Shown here piece after piece: positions 9,170 through 19,300 of a stretch of DNA of 64,000 nucleotides. Under the pieces are notes generated by a model, which ran no database searches, was not told where the DNA came from, and was given only the letters and a program-made list of their open reading frames with translations. The stretch is from positions 45,850,846-45,914,845 of the forward strand of contig OX243812.1 in NCBI GenBank assembly GCA_945859605.1. Direction: 5' to 3'. The stretch comes from Lumbricus rubellus (lineage: Eukaryota > Annelida > Clitellata > Crassiclitellata > Lumbricidae). Numbering within the stretch: the stretch's first letter is position 1; every line of letters begins with the position of its first letter. Position numbers and translations under genes: made by a program.

Positions 9170-11797
9170 ATGGCGTTCTCTGCGACTCCAAAGTGGAGCT
9201 CTGCTACAGGTGAATTCCCTCGTGCTGAGATGGACGGAAGTGCTGCTGGCTTGCCAATCACTTCTTCGCCAACCGCCAGACGAAGAACCGACTCTTTTAT
9301 CGACTACGAGGTAGAGTCCAGTCGATTTCTTGAGAAGATTGATTTTGAAGATTTGCCAAAGAAAGAGCGTAAAAGTGTGCTGATTTCGGACAGGAACATC
9401 ATGGACTCAAAAGTATTGGAAGACGTCAGCCGCCTGGTGAGTGAAAGAAAAACTCCCATGAAGCCTGGAAAGTTCGACGGCACCGGTCCCTTGGAGTCTT
9501 TCCTCGCACAATTTGAAGTGTGTGCCCGACACAATCGGTGGACGAAAGACGATAAAGTGGACTTCCTACGGTGCGCTTTGGACAAAGCTGCAACACAACT
9601 CTTGTGGGATTTCGGTGCGAAAGAGAATGTCAGCTACGAACAACTTGTCGAACGACTTCGTCAGCGGTACGGTTCCCACGGGCAGGCAGAGACATTTCGC
9701 GCTCAGCTATATTATCGTCGACAACGGGTAGACGAAAGCCTGAGCGATCTGCTTCACGATATCCGACGTCTGGTGGTACTCGCATATCCAGTACCCTCAA
9801 GCGAGACGACAGAAATTGTTGCTCGGGACGCGTTTCTGGAAGCTATCAGAGATCGCGAGTTGTCTCTCAAAGTGCGGGAGAGGGAGCCAAAGTCGATTGA
9901 TGAGGCTTATAGAATGGCTCTGCGTCTAGGAGCGTATCAGCAGATGGCTGATTCTGATGACCGTCGCAAACCACCCAACCGAGTGCGTGGAACGCAAGAG
10001 ATGGACACTGGTACTCAGCTACAGACGCAACTGGAAGGCTTCTTCGCGTCTCAGCGAAAGTGGCAGCAGCAGATGGAGGAACGTTTCCAGCGGCAGCTGG
10101 AAGAGCTTCGAAGCCAGTCTCCGACTACAAACCTGACTTCGAGACCGCGCGTTTCTGCTCCTGGAGTCGGTGGGCGGAACCGGGCCTGCTTCAACTGTGG
10201 CCGAGAGGGTCATATCGCTCGTCAGTGCCGCCAGCCACGTCGATCTTCAGACGCCAATAACGAGACTCCTGGTCCGTCGACATCCGGTACAGCAGACGGT
10301 GTTGTCACGAATCACACAACCCGAGAACGATCCTCGGTTGCCACCGACAACGCCATATACGTTCGAGCTACGATCGACGGCCGACCGAGAAACTGCCTCA
10401 TCGACACGGGGTCAGAAGTGAGTATAGTACCCTCTGACTTTGTTGAAGGTTTAGAATGGCAACCTAGTTCGCGCATTCTTTTGGCAGCCAATGGTACTGA
10501 GATAAGAGTCCTTGGTCAGGTAGTTGTTCCGTTAAAGTTCTGGCGTGGTTTTGATGTAAGCACTCAGTTCATAGTGTCTGATCAGGTCTTTGAGCCAATG
10601 CTCGGTATGGAATGGCTAAGAGAACATCGTTGTAGACTTGGTTTTGGAAATGGTGCACTCTTTATTGGAAGGAAGCGCATTCCATTGGTCAAGGGTAATG
10701 GCTCCTCATGGTGTCGACGTGTGGTTGTAGCAGAAGAAATGGTTGTGTCCCCTAGGTCTCAATGTGATGTTCCCTCAAGAACTTTGTATGGTAATTTGAC
10801 TGTGTGTGCACCGGCATGGATGACAGAAACCTCTGAAGTCGTGCCGGGAGTTTATGTCGCTCGGGTTTTGGTGGAGGATAATGCAAACACGGCCCAGGTT
10901 AGAGTAATAAACCTAAGCGAACAGCCAGCTAAGCTCTGTAAGGACCAGGTAATTGATGGCTTACATCCGGTGCAAGTGGCAGTGGAAGGTAAGGAGATAC
11001 CTCCTATTGAGACATCAGCTGAGAGCCGTGTTGTTCAGGATTTGATAGCAGACCTGCCTCTAGATGTACCATTGGAGGCGAAGGACAAGTTAGAATGTTT
11101 CTTGAGAACTGATAAGGATGTGTTTTTAATTAGCGAAACGGATCTAGCTAGACCAACTCTTGTCGAGAATAGAATGGAAGCAGAAGATGTGCACCCTGTT
11201 AAGCAGTCAAGAAGAAGTCTGCCTTTTGTCAATAAGAATAGTCAGAAAGTTGTGAATCTAACGGAGGTTAAAGATTCAGAATTTGGTATGTGTAACAGGA
11301 AATCTATTCCTCTGATTGTGCCGACTGAGTGGATTGTGGTATGTGCATTGGTACTTGTGTGGCTTGCATCCTTTGTCTTGATCGACTGGAAAAAGCCGAG
11401 TGTTGACAATGCATTTTCGGGACTACACTTGAAGTTGTGTGTGAATTGGGAATGTCATATGTATGTTTTTGAACATATTTGGAAACGACGTTCAAGACAG
11501 ACGAAATTAGTTTATAGGCAGCTTGCTCGAGTAAGGAAGAAATGGGAAACCGAAGGCCAGTGGATCTGTGGTTATGTTTTGCTAATCAGTTTTCTCATCC
11601 AGAAATCACAGAGAGCTAAATCTTGTGTGGCTCGTGTGGACGAGTTGCGTCCTTGCTATGGACGAACCAAAGGAAAGTGGGAAGAAATTATCGATCGAGC
11701 AAAAGAAAGAGGATCAACAACACATGAGGAAGCACCCATGGCTTCAACGTCTCTTCGCCCCCGGCGTGTTGTTAGAAAACCTGATCGCTACCAGTAG
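9170..11797 (+). CDS. Gag-protease protein with RT and integrase missing
   Basis: An ATG opens an 875-residue frame. Residues about 95-255 are a retrotransposon capsid domain (FLAQFEVCARHNRW through KVREREP). A CCHC knuckle (CFNCGREGHIARQC) is near 340-353, and an aspartic protease follows with active site LIDTGSEVSIVP near 410. The frame enters the linker before RT (VKQSRRSLP, near residue 683) and then loses homology: no RT, RNase H or integrase motif appears. It goes on with two hydrophobic segments (near 712-740 and 800-815) and ends in a polybasic RRVVRKPDRYQ tail typical of pol C-termini. This looks like an in-frame internal loss of pol, perhaps with acquired sequence. The capsid is related to the gag at 60339-63302, but the two are clearly different families. 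Confidence 0.85.
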   Translation: MAFSATPKWSSATGEFPRAEMDGSAAGLPITSSPTARRRTDSFIDYEVESSRFLEKIDFEDLPKKERKSVLISDRNIMDSKVLEDVSRLVSERKTPMKPGKFDGTGPLESFLAQFEVCARHNRWTKDDKVDFLRCALDKAATQLLWDFGAKENVSYEQLVERLRQRYGSHGQAETFRAQLYYRRQRVDESLSDLLHDIRRLVVLAYPVPSSETTEIVARDAFLEAIRDRELSLKVREREPKSIDEAYRMALRLGAYQQMADSDDRRKPPNRVRGTQEMDTGTQLQTQLEGFFASQRKWQQQMEERFQRQLEELRSQSPTTNLTSRPRVSAPGVGGRNRACFNCGREGHIARQCRQPRRSSDANNETPGPSTSGTADGVVTNHTTRERSSVATDNAIYVRATIDGRPRNCLIDTGSEVSIVPSDFVEGLEWQPSSRILLAANGTEIRVLGQVVVPLKFWRGFDVSTQFIVSDQVFEPMLGMEWLREHRCRLGFGNGALFIGRKRIPLVKGNGSSWCRRVVVAEEMVVSPRSQCDVPSRTLYGNLTVCAPAWMTETSEVVPGVYVARVLVEDNANTAQVRVINLSEQPAKLCKDQVIDGLHPVQVAVEGKEIPPIETSAESRVVQDLIADLPLDVPLEAKDKLECFLRTDKDVFLISETDLARPTLVENRMEAEDVHPVKQSRRSLPFVNKNSQKVVNLTEVKDSEFGMCNRKSIPLIVPTEWIVVCALVLVWLASFVLIDWKKPSVDNAFSGLHLKLCVNWECHMYVFEHIWKRRSRQTKLVYRQLARVRKKWETEGQWICGYVLLISFLIQKSQRAKSCVARVDELRPCYGRTKGKWEEIIDRAKERGSTTHEEAPMASTSLRPRRVVRKPDRYQ

Positions 11798-11933
11798 GTT
11801 GCTGTAGGGTTTTGATATTGGACAGCAAAGCGTTGTGCTTTTGCTTTGCTTTTGCTTTTGCTTTTAGACGCCGTTGGCTTGTGCTAGTTGTTTAGCTTGC
11901 TTTGCTTTTCATGTTGGCTTTTGCTTCCGACCG

Positions 11934-12248
11934 GCGCTTCGCTTGCTTCGCTTGCATCGCTTGCTTCGCTTGCTTCGCTTGCTTGCTTCGCTTGCTTCGC
12001 TTGCTTGCTTCGCTTGCTTCGCTTGCTTCGCTTGCCTCGCTTGCTTGCTTCGCTTGCTTCGCTTGCTTCGCTTGCTTCGCTTGCTTCGCTTGCTTCGCTT
12101 GCTTCGCTTGCTTCGCTTGCTTCGCTTGCTTCGCTTGCCTCGCTTGCTTCGCTTGATTCGCTTGCGTCATTTAGGCTTGCTTCGCTTGCTTCGCTTGCTT
12201 CGCTTGATTCGCTTGCGTCATTTAGGCCTGCTTCGCTTGCTTCGCCCG
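11934..12248. repeat. 9-bp CTTCGCTTG array
   Basis: About 30 units of CTTCGCTTG with slips, between the gag-protease frame and the second ORF. It shares the CGCTTG core with the LTR 15-bp array but has a different period. The open frames across it are artefacts. Confidence 0.85.
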
Positions 12249-12446
12249 CCCTTGTTCGGCTGTCGGCTTGCATCGTTTGGTGTCGGCCTGCATCGGTTTG
12301 GCTGGCATCGTGTGCTGCGCTCGTGTCCACCGGTCGCCTTGTTGTCATTCTACGTTTTACGCTTGTAGTTGTCACAGCTAGTTGTGTGTGTGAAGTGATT
12401 TCTGTCGGGTTTGTATTGGTACTCATTATTTTTGGAGGTCTATGGT

Positions 12447-13199
12447 ATGGGTCCAGTCAAAGAAGCTAAGTGTAAAGACTGTGGAGTGAAATACACCGGT
12501 GATAATGCAGATGGAACGCTTAGGAGTCATAGAAGTCGGAGGCATAAGAAATCGTCATGTCTGGGCGTCACGAAAAATCGTAAGGCCGATGCGGTTTCTC
12601 ATACGGACTCTGTGCCACCGGTTGTTTGGTCTTCTAACGAAGCAGGGACATCGTCATTTAACCGGCCTTGGAACCACGATCCATTGCTGGGTGCGATGTT
12701 TGGCGATCGGCCATTGTCCGATGACGTGTTGTTTACCGGAGATCCGCCGCAATCGGAAGATGTTCTTCTGAAACGTGACGTAATGACCACGGCGGTTGAT
12801 TCGCCGTTGGCCGGTCCTTCCTCAGTGATTCAACCAGCGGCTGAGAGTGCAGGGTGTGATGTTGGAACCGTTTTTGCCGGAGTAATTCGTCGAGCACGTC
12901 GGTTGGCATTGTTAGCTTCCTCTAGGCGTCTAGTGTGGCAGTTAAGAGAGGAATTTCCTGAATGTCCTTCGTGGATGATTGAGGCAGTGTCTCAGGGCTT
13001 CCAGGGCAACCAACCTGTGTCTGTGCAAGAAGTGGAACCGTTTAGAGACGCTATCGTAATCGATGATGATGATGATGTGGTCGTTGTTCCTCTTCCAGTG
13101 GTGGAAAACCCAGCCCCTCCTCCGCCTATAGTAGAGTTCGAACCCATAGCCTTTGGGGATATGTTAGACCTTCCAGTAGTTGTTGATTTAGATGATTGA
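12447..13199 (+). CDS. BED-like zinc finger protein, second ORF of nested LTR element
   Basis: The first in-frame ATG gives 250 residues. Near the N-terminus C-x2-C-x15-H-x4-H (CKDCG ... RSHRSRRH) matches the BED finger pattern, a DNA-binding fold common in hAT transposases and host regulators. The middle is Ser/Pro-rich; an Arg/Leu-rich segment (VIRRARRLALLASSRRLVWQL) is probably helical. The C-terminus is acidic (DDDDD) and proline-rich, ending DLDD. It sits where an env or accessory gene would be, downstream of gag-protease and upstream of the 3' LTR. No transmembrane segment or signal peptide is seen, so it is not an envelope. The role is unknown; nuclear targeting or transcriptional control of the element is a guess. 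Confidence 0.6.
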   Translation: MGPVKEAKCKDCGVKYTGDNADGTLRSHRSRRHKKSSCLGVTKNRKADAVSHTDSVPPVVWSSNEAGTSSFNRPWNHDPLLGAMFGDRPLSDDVLFTGDPPQSEDVLLKRDVMTTAVDSPLAGPSSVIQPAAESAGCDVGTVFAGVIRRARRLALLASSRRLVWQLREEFPECPSWMIEAVSQGFQGNQPVSVQEVEPFRDAIVIDDDDDVVVVPLPVVENPAPPPPIVEFEPIAFGDMLDLPVVVDLDD

Positions 13200-13408
13200 A
13201 GACAAGTACCTTAATTATTAAGGGCTTTGTTATTTTGGTTAGTGTTGTCCAGCTTCGGACTTCCGTTTTTGTTTAATTGTAGTGTATGGTTTAGAATTGC
13301 AAAGGACTTTTGATTGTCTCACGAGAAGATTCTCGTTAACGTTTTCAAGGACGAAGTGTAATTTGTTTGTTAGACTCTAGTTCTACGAGGAACTAATCTG
13401 CGTTAAGG

Positions 13409-13468
13409 TTGCATGACTTTGAAATTAATGTTGCATGACTTCGAAGTTTGTATTGCATGACTTCAAAT
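13409..13468. repeat. Three short TTGCATGACTT repeats
   Basis: TTGCATGACTTTGAA, TTGCATGACTTCGAA and TTGCATGACTTCAAA occur at about 24-bp spacing upstream of the 3' LTR. They could be a protein or RNA binding cluster; nothing more can be said. Confidence 0.5.
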
Positions 13469-13582
13469 AGAATGGGTTTGGATTTTGCGTTTCTTTGAAC
13501 TTAGAAGCTGGACAGGAATTCTGTCATTTTTAGTTAATGGTGTCCGAAAGAGGACTTCCGGTTTCTTTTGGTGGCCCGGAAT

Positions 13583-15404
13583 TGTAGCGGTTTTTGGTTG
13601 ACGCTAGAGATAGTTTTATTTTTATTTTATTTATTTTATTGTTTGCTATTAATAGCTGTTTCGCTTCGCTTGCATCGCTTGGCTTGGCTTGCATCGCTTG
13701 GCTTGCATCGCTTCGCTTGCATCGCTTCGCTTGCATCGCTTGGCTTGCATCGCTTCGCTTGCATCGCTTCGCTTGCATCGCTTCGCTTGCATCGCTTGGC
13801 TTGCTTCGCTTGCATCGCTTGGCTTGCATCGCTTGGCTTGCATCGCTGCCCGGCTTGCATCGCTTCGCTTGCATCGCTTCGCTTGCATTGCTTCGCTTGC
13901 ATCGCTTCGCTTGCATCGCTTCGCTTGCATCGCTTGGCTTGCATCGCTTGGCTTGCATCGCTTCGCTTGCATCGCTTGGCTTGCATAGCTTCGTTTGCAT
14001 CGCTTGGCTTGCATTGCTTCGCTTGCATCGCTTCGCTCGGCTTGCATCGCTTCGCTCGGCTTGCATCGCTTCGCTCGGCTTGCATCGATTCGCTTGCATC
14101 GCTTTCAGCTTGGTATATAAGGAGGCTTGCACGCCTGTTTGGGTGCAGTCGAAATCAGGTTCGAGTAGCGGTAGAACGCAGACCCGGGCAAAGATTCACT
14201 TGTGGAGGGTGTTAGACTTTGAAACTCGGCCTTGAGCGAAGCATCGGTCTAGAGGTTCGGCGTCTCTCTACAGACGATTGCAAGGAGCAGCTTCGGCGGA
14301 CGTGCTTCCTCCGTCCGCATCCTCGTCGGTCCGCAGCAGCTTCGGCGGACGTGCTTCCTCCGTCCGCATCCTCGTCGGCGGACGTGCTTCCTCCGTCCGC
14401 ATCCTCGTCGGCGGACGTGCTTCCTACGTCCGCATCCTCGTCGGTCCGCAGCAGCTTCGGCGGACGTGCTTCCTCCGTCCGCATCCTCGTCGGCGGACGT
14501 GCTTCCTCCGTCCGCATCCTCGTCGGCGGACGTGCTTCCTCCGTCCGCATCCTCGTCGGCGGACGTGCTTCCTACGTCCGCATCCTCGTCGGCGGACGTG
14601 CTTCCTACGTCCGCATCCTCGTCGGTCCGCACCAGCGTCGGCGGACGTGCTTCCTACGTCCGCATCCTCGTCGGTCCGCACCAGCTTCGGCGGACGTGCT
14701 TCCTCCGTCCGCATCCTCGTCGGCGGACGTGCTTCCTCCGTCCGCATCCTCGTCGGCGGACGTGCTTCCTCCGTCCGCATCCTCGTCGGTCCGCAACAGC
14801 TTCGGCGGACGTGCTTCCTCCGTCCGCATCCTCGTCGGCGGACGTGCTTCCTACGTCCGCATCCTCGTCGGTCCGCAACAGCTTCGGCGGACGTGCTTCC
14901 TCCGTCCGCATCCTCGTCGGTCCGCAACAGCTTCGGCGGACGTGCTTCCTCCGTCCGCATCCTCGTCGGCGGACGTGCTTCCCCCGTCTGCATCCTCGTC
15001 GGTCCGCAACAGCTTCGGCGGACGTGCTTCCTCCGTCCGCATCCTCGTCGGCGGACGTGCTTCCTCTGTCCGCATCCTCGTCAGTCCTCGCGTACCCCCT
15101 CCCCCTTCGAACAGTCGCACTTTGAACACACCCCCATCGCTAATATTGTTGACGGTATGACGGTATTGCTGTACACCTTGTTTATTCTGAGAAAGTGAAC
15201 TGCTCAGTTTTGTGCTTGTCGAAGAAAACCGATGATAACTGGAGAAAACGTCTTGAATTCTTTCTTCGGTTGCAGACTCGGACAGACCGTCCGAGCCGGG
15301 TCCAGCGGGCATTGTCAAGGTTTCAGGGTGGGTCGTCCTGGGTAAATAGTTGACCCTGAACCTCGTCGCGGAGGAACCCTAGAAGTCTGGGGTGATCCGT
15401 AACA
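13583..15404 (+). repeat. 3' LTR of nested element
   Basis: Same length and order as the 5' copy. It is followed by CTAA, the target duplication, and then by the rest of the Gmr1 5' LTR. Confidence 0.92.
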
Positions 15405-15408
15405 CTAA

Positions 15409-16060
15409 CAAGTAATTGACGTTGAAATTCAACCTTCATTGGATTTCGTAGAATTCCGGCATTACTTCTCGCAACATTGAGAAGTGACAGTAAAACTACA
15501 AAAGTTATATCGAACGGTAATTGGACGGTAAATACGAAAAGGAGTAATTAATCTTCAATTCGCAGACAGCTACATCGAAGAATAACTACCTACGAGCAGA
15601 AAAACACGGTGAAGAGCATCGATGATGAAACTAAAAGGAGTCATCTACAACCATTGTTAACGGCGCCGAGAGAGACGACGAGAAGCATTGGCCGTTTCGA
15701 TCTACAGCTTCGGCCAAGAACATACAACGCGGGAGGGTAATTATAGTAGTAATATCCCTCAAAATTACTTTATTCAGCACTGGTTTAAGTAAATAAGTTG
15801 GCCTGTATTTTAATTGACATTTCCACGACCCCTAGACATAGAATTCATTAACTATATATGTTGATATATTAATATTCATGATTCAAATATTATTTTTATA
15901 TAAAACATTGTCTTGTTGATTGGCTGACATTTAGAGCATTGACCCACATTGCGACAAATAACCTGTTAGTATGCAAATTGGTAACCTGATTTCAGATTCG
16001 AAATCTGAGAATAGTTTCCACTAACTAGCGAGCCATAGTGTGGATCTCATTCTCGTTACA
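15409..16060 (+). repeat. Gmr1-like 5' LTR, second part
   Basis: Continues the LTR after the nested element and ends GTTACA. It includes the uninterrupted site TAGTAGTAATATCCCTC, which is the empty target for the P-type insertion in the other LTR. Confidence 0.92.
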
Positions 16061-16063
16061 AAT

Positions 16064-16081
16064 TGGGTGCTTTCGTCCGGA
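16064..16081 (+). promoter_or_regulatory. Primer-binding site of Gmr1-like element
   Basis: TGGGTGCTTTCGTCCGGA begins three bases after the LTR end, as expected for a tRNA primer site. The tRNA was not assigned. About 280 bases of untranslated leader follow. Confidence 0.6.
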
Positions 16082-16360
16082 ATCTAGAACCATTTTAGAG
16101 TGTTAATCTAAAAGATTTAAGAGTTATTATATTGGGAAGTTTAGTCGCAACATAAATTAATTTACTTACGTGCTTCAGCGTTCAGCGTGCTGTTTGAATA
16201 CTAATTAGTTGTGACGTCGTTTTGATTTGAGTACACTGACTGTTATTGGTTGACAAAGAGGTCAGGTCTAAGGTAAAAGTCATTTACCGCCGAAACTTAA
16301 ATAGTGTCTTAGAAATTGTTATAGCGCCAATCAGCCTATAAAATATATGGACTTTTGAGA

Positions 16361-19300
16361 ATGGCAGCCGAATATTCGAAGTGGGTTAAAATTGGGACGG
16401 ATCTTGGCTATGAAGGACAAGGCCTAAGAGAGTTTGTCAGTGAGAGGCAAGCGGAAAATAAGGCCTTGAAACAGGCAGAATTACTAGCTGATTACGAGAA
16501 AGAAAAATTAATCTCCGAAAGAGAACGAAGACAGGAAGACATAGCTGAGAAGATACGTAATGAAGAGCGAGAAGACAAGAGGGCTTCTGAGGAACGAGAA
16601 GAGAAGAGGGCTTCTGAGGAACGAGAAGAGAAGAGGGCTTCTGAGGAAAGGGAAGCCAATCTGAATCTGAAACGGATTGAACTCGACAATCAGAAAGTGA
16701 TTAAACTCAAAGAACTTGAAATAAGAATGGAACAAGATAGGCGACAAGGCGATAGGCACGATCGGATTGGAAATGGTTATAGTACGGAGATCAATGGACA
16801 GAGTAATAATGCCAAAAATGTGAAGATGCCCGTATTTAGGGAAGACAGAGATTGTCTTGATGCCTACCTATTACGGTTTGAGAGAACTTGCATGGCGTAT
16901 GAGGTTCCAGAGCGAATGTGGGCATTAACCCTAGTAAAATCGCTAGACGGAAAAGCATTACAAGTTTTTGAGAGGCTTGAAGTAGAACAGGCACAAGACT
17001 ACAAGAAATTGAAGGAGGAGCTGTTGAAACGATTCCAGCTGACAGAAAATGGTTACAGAAAGAAGTTTCGATCGTCCAAGCGCGACATAGATGAAACCGT
17101 AACTCAGTATGTTGAGAGATTGAAACGGTATTTAAGGCAATGGCTGGCAATGGCAGGATTCAAGAACGATTATAAAGGATTGGAGACACTGATATTGCGT
17201 GATCAGTTCTTAGTGACATGTGATGATGAAATGAGGTGTTTTCTCAAAGAGAAGGGGAAGCTAGATTTAGAAACACTGCTAGAACAAGCACAGAATTACG
17301 TTGAAGCTAGAGAAATTAGTGAGAAGTGGTTACCCAGTCATAAGAAAAGAGACACTGAACCTGAAGGTCGGTCTAGAGAGTTTGCAAGAAATAGATCTAA
17401 TGTTGAAAGTCGAAGTAGTAGTCTTGGACGGAACAGGGTCATGGAACAGGACAGCTACAAGGATAAGGGTCGGTTCAATAATGAATGGGATTTTAGGAAC
17501 AGTAAACGGAGTGAAGCTGGTGGTGAAAATCGAAGAGGAGGTTGCTTTAAGTGCGGATCTTATTTTCACTATGCAGCCAAATGTGATAAAATTGGACAAG
17601 GCGCAAGGTCACATACTGTCGCCACCATGCAATGTGTAGAAGATAGAGAACAAGTAGACGTGGGACATGAGGTAACCATATCTTACTGTGTAGCCGAAGG
17701 AGAAGAAGTTATGAGTGCCTATACGAGCATGGTGTTGGTGAATGGACATAAGGTGAAAGCACTACATGATTCAGGTGCTACATGTGTTGCCATTAAAAAG
17801 GGTTTAGAGAAACCTTACCAATATACCGGACGCAAAATGGTTTGCAGATTTGCAAATGGAACCACGGAAAAATACCCAACCGCTCTAATTGACATTAAGA
17901 GTGAAGAATTTGAAGGGAAAGCAGAGGCTTTAGTGATAGAGAACTTGGTCAAGGAACTAATAATAAATCCAGGTTTATACGAGAAGAAACCAATAAAGAT
18001 TGAGTATAAGAATAGAGCCAGGGTCAAGGACGTTGGAGTAAACACCAACGAGAGTGTTGTCACAAGCGGTGAGGCTAGCAGAGAGTTGAGCACTGGTGAC
18101 GGTAAGAAGACAGTGCATAAAAGAGTGACGTTCAAAGAAGATACGACACAAAATAGTGGAGATGGTATACTGGACGAAAAGGAAGAAGGTAATCTGAACA
18201 CCGCATTAAGGGCCAATGTAATAGAGCAGTCGAAGGCGGAGATACCTGCGGAAGAAATGTTAGTCGCGTACAATACACGTACACATGACGAAGATCGTAA
18301 AGAGCGAAAAGAAAAACGGTTAAAAGGATCAATACTACCGGACCTAAAGATGAAACCTGAAGAAATTATGGCATTGCAATTGAAAGATGAAACGCTAAGT
18401 AAGTATTGGGAGTTTGCGAACAGACCAAGAAACAATCTGAAGGATAAATACAGAGGCAACCCATTGTATGTTATAAAGAAAGGAATACTATTATACCGCG
18501 AGTATAAGGAGGTAATGAGAGATGAAGTGAGGTTGCAGTTAATGGTTCCTAAAGAACTCAGAGAAAAGGTGATGATGGTGGCGCATGAGTCATTACTATC
18601 GGCACATCAAGGAATACGGCGAACACAAGAGAAAGTGTTCACAGAATTTTATTGGCCATCTATATCAGGTGATATTAAGAGGTTCGTGATGAGTTGTGAT
18701 GTGTGTCAAAGAGCAATCAATAAGCAAGGTGTATCGAAGGCACCATTGGGACACTTACCATTGATTGAAGAACCATTCAGAATGATATGCGTGGATTTGG
18801 TTGGACCAATTGAGCCCAGATCTAGTAGGGGCAGCCGATATATTCTCACAATTGTAGACATGGCGACGAGATTTCCCGAAGCAATTCCTCTCAGAGGAAT
18901 TAGCACGGAAGAAGTGGCAGATAAATTGTTTGAGTTCTACTGTCGGATGGGATTTCCGCAAAGAATCCACACTGATCGGGGAAGTCAGTTCACATCTGAA
19001 CTTATGGTAGAGGTGAATAGATTCTTGCTCATCAGACACACGTTCACTAGTCCATATCATGCCATGGGCAATGGAGTGGTTGAGCGAATGAATGGTACTA
19101 TCAAAACAACTCTGAGGAAGTTGATAGTGGAACAACCCAAAGAATGGGATCGTTATCTCATTCCTTTGCTATTCGCCTTGAGAGATAGTGTTCAGGAAGG
19201 TCACGGATTCAGTCCCTTTGAATTAGTGTATGGAAGGAGCACCAGAGGGCCGATGAAAATATTGAAAGAATTGTGGACAAGGGAGCAGGTGGAAGATGAA

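Larger units (their letters stand above)
7172..15404 (+). mobile_element. Young non-autonomous Ty3/gypsy LTR element nested in the Gmr1 5' LTR
   Basis: Two LTRs of identical length (1,822 bp, TG...CA) bound an 8.2-kb element flanked by CTAA on both sides. The LTRs differ at about one position by eye, so insertion was recent. It has a primer-binding site, a gag-protease frame, a BED-finger frame and three internal arrays built on CTTCG/CTTGC words. No reverse transcriptase, RNase H or integrase is encoded, so mobility would need enzymes from a related element. Confidence 0.9.

Noticed and set aside
11874..12469. Leu/Ala-rich 'membrane' frames over the CTTCGCTTG array
   Set aside because: A 9-bp period gives tripeptide repeats in all frames; no start context or conservation.
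17815..18459. Minus-strand 214-codon frame inside gag-pol
   Set aside because: Antisense shadow of a clear plus-strand coding frame.
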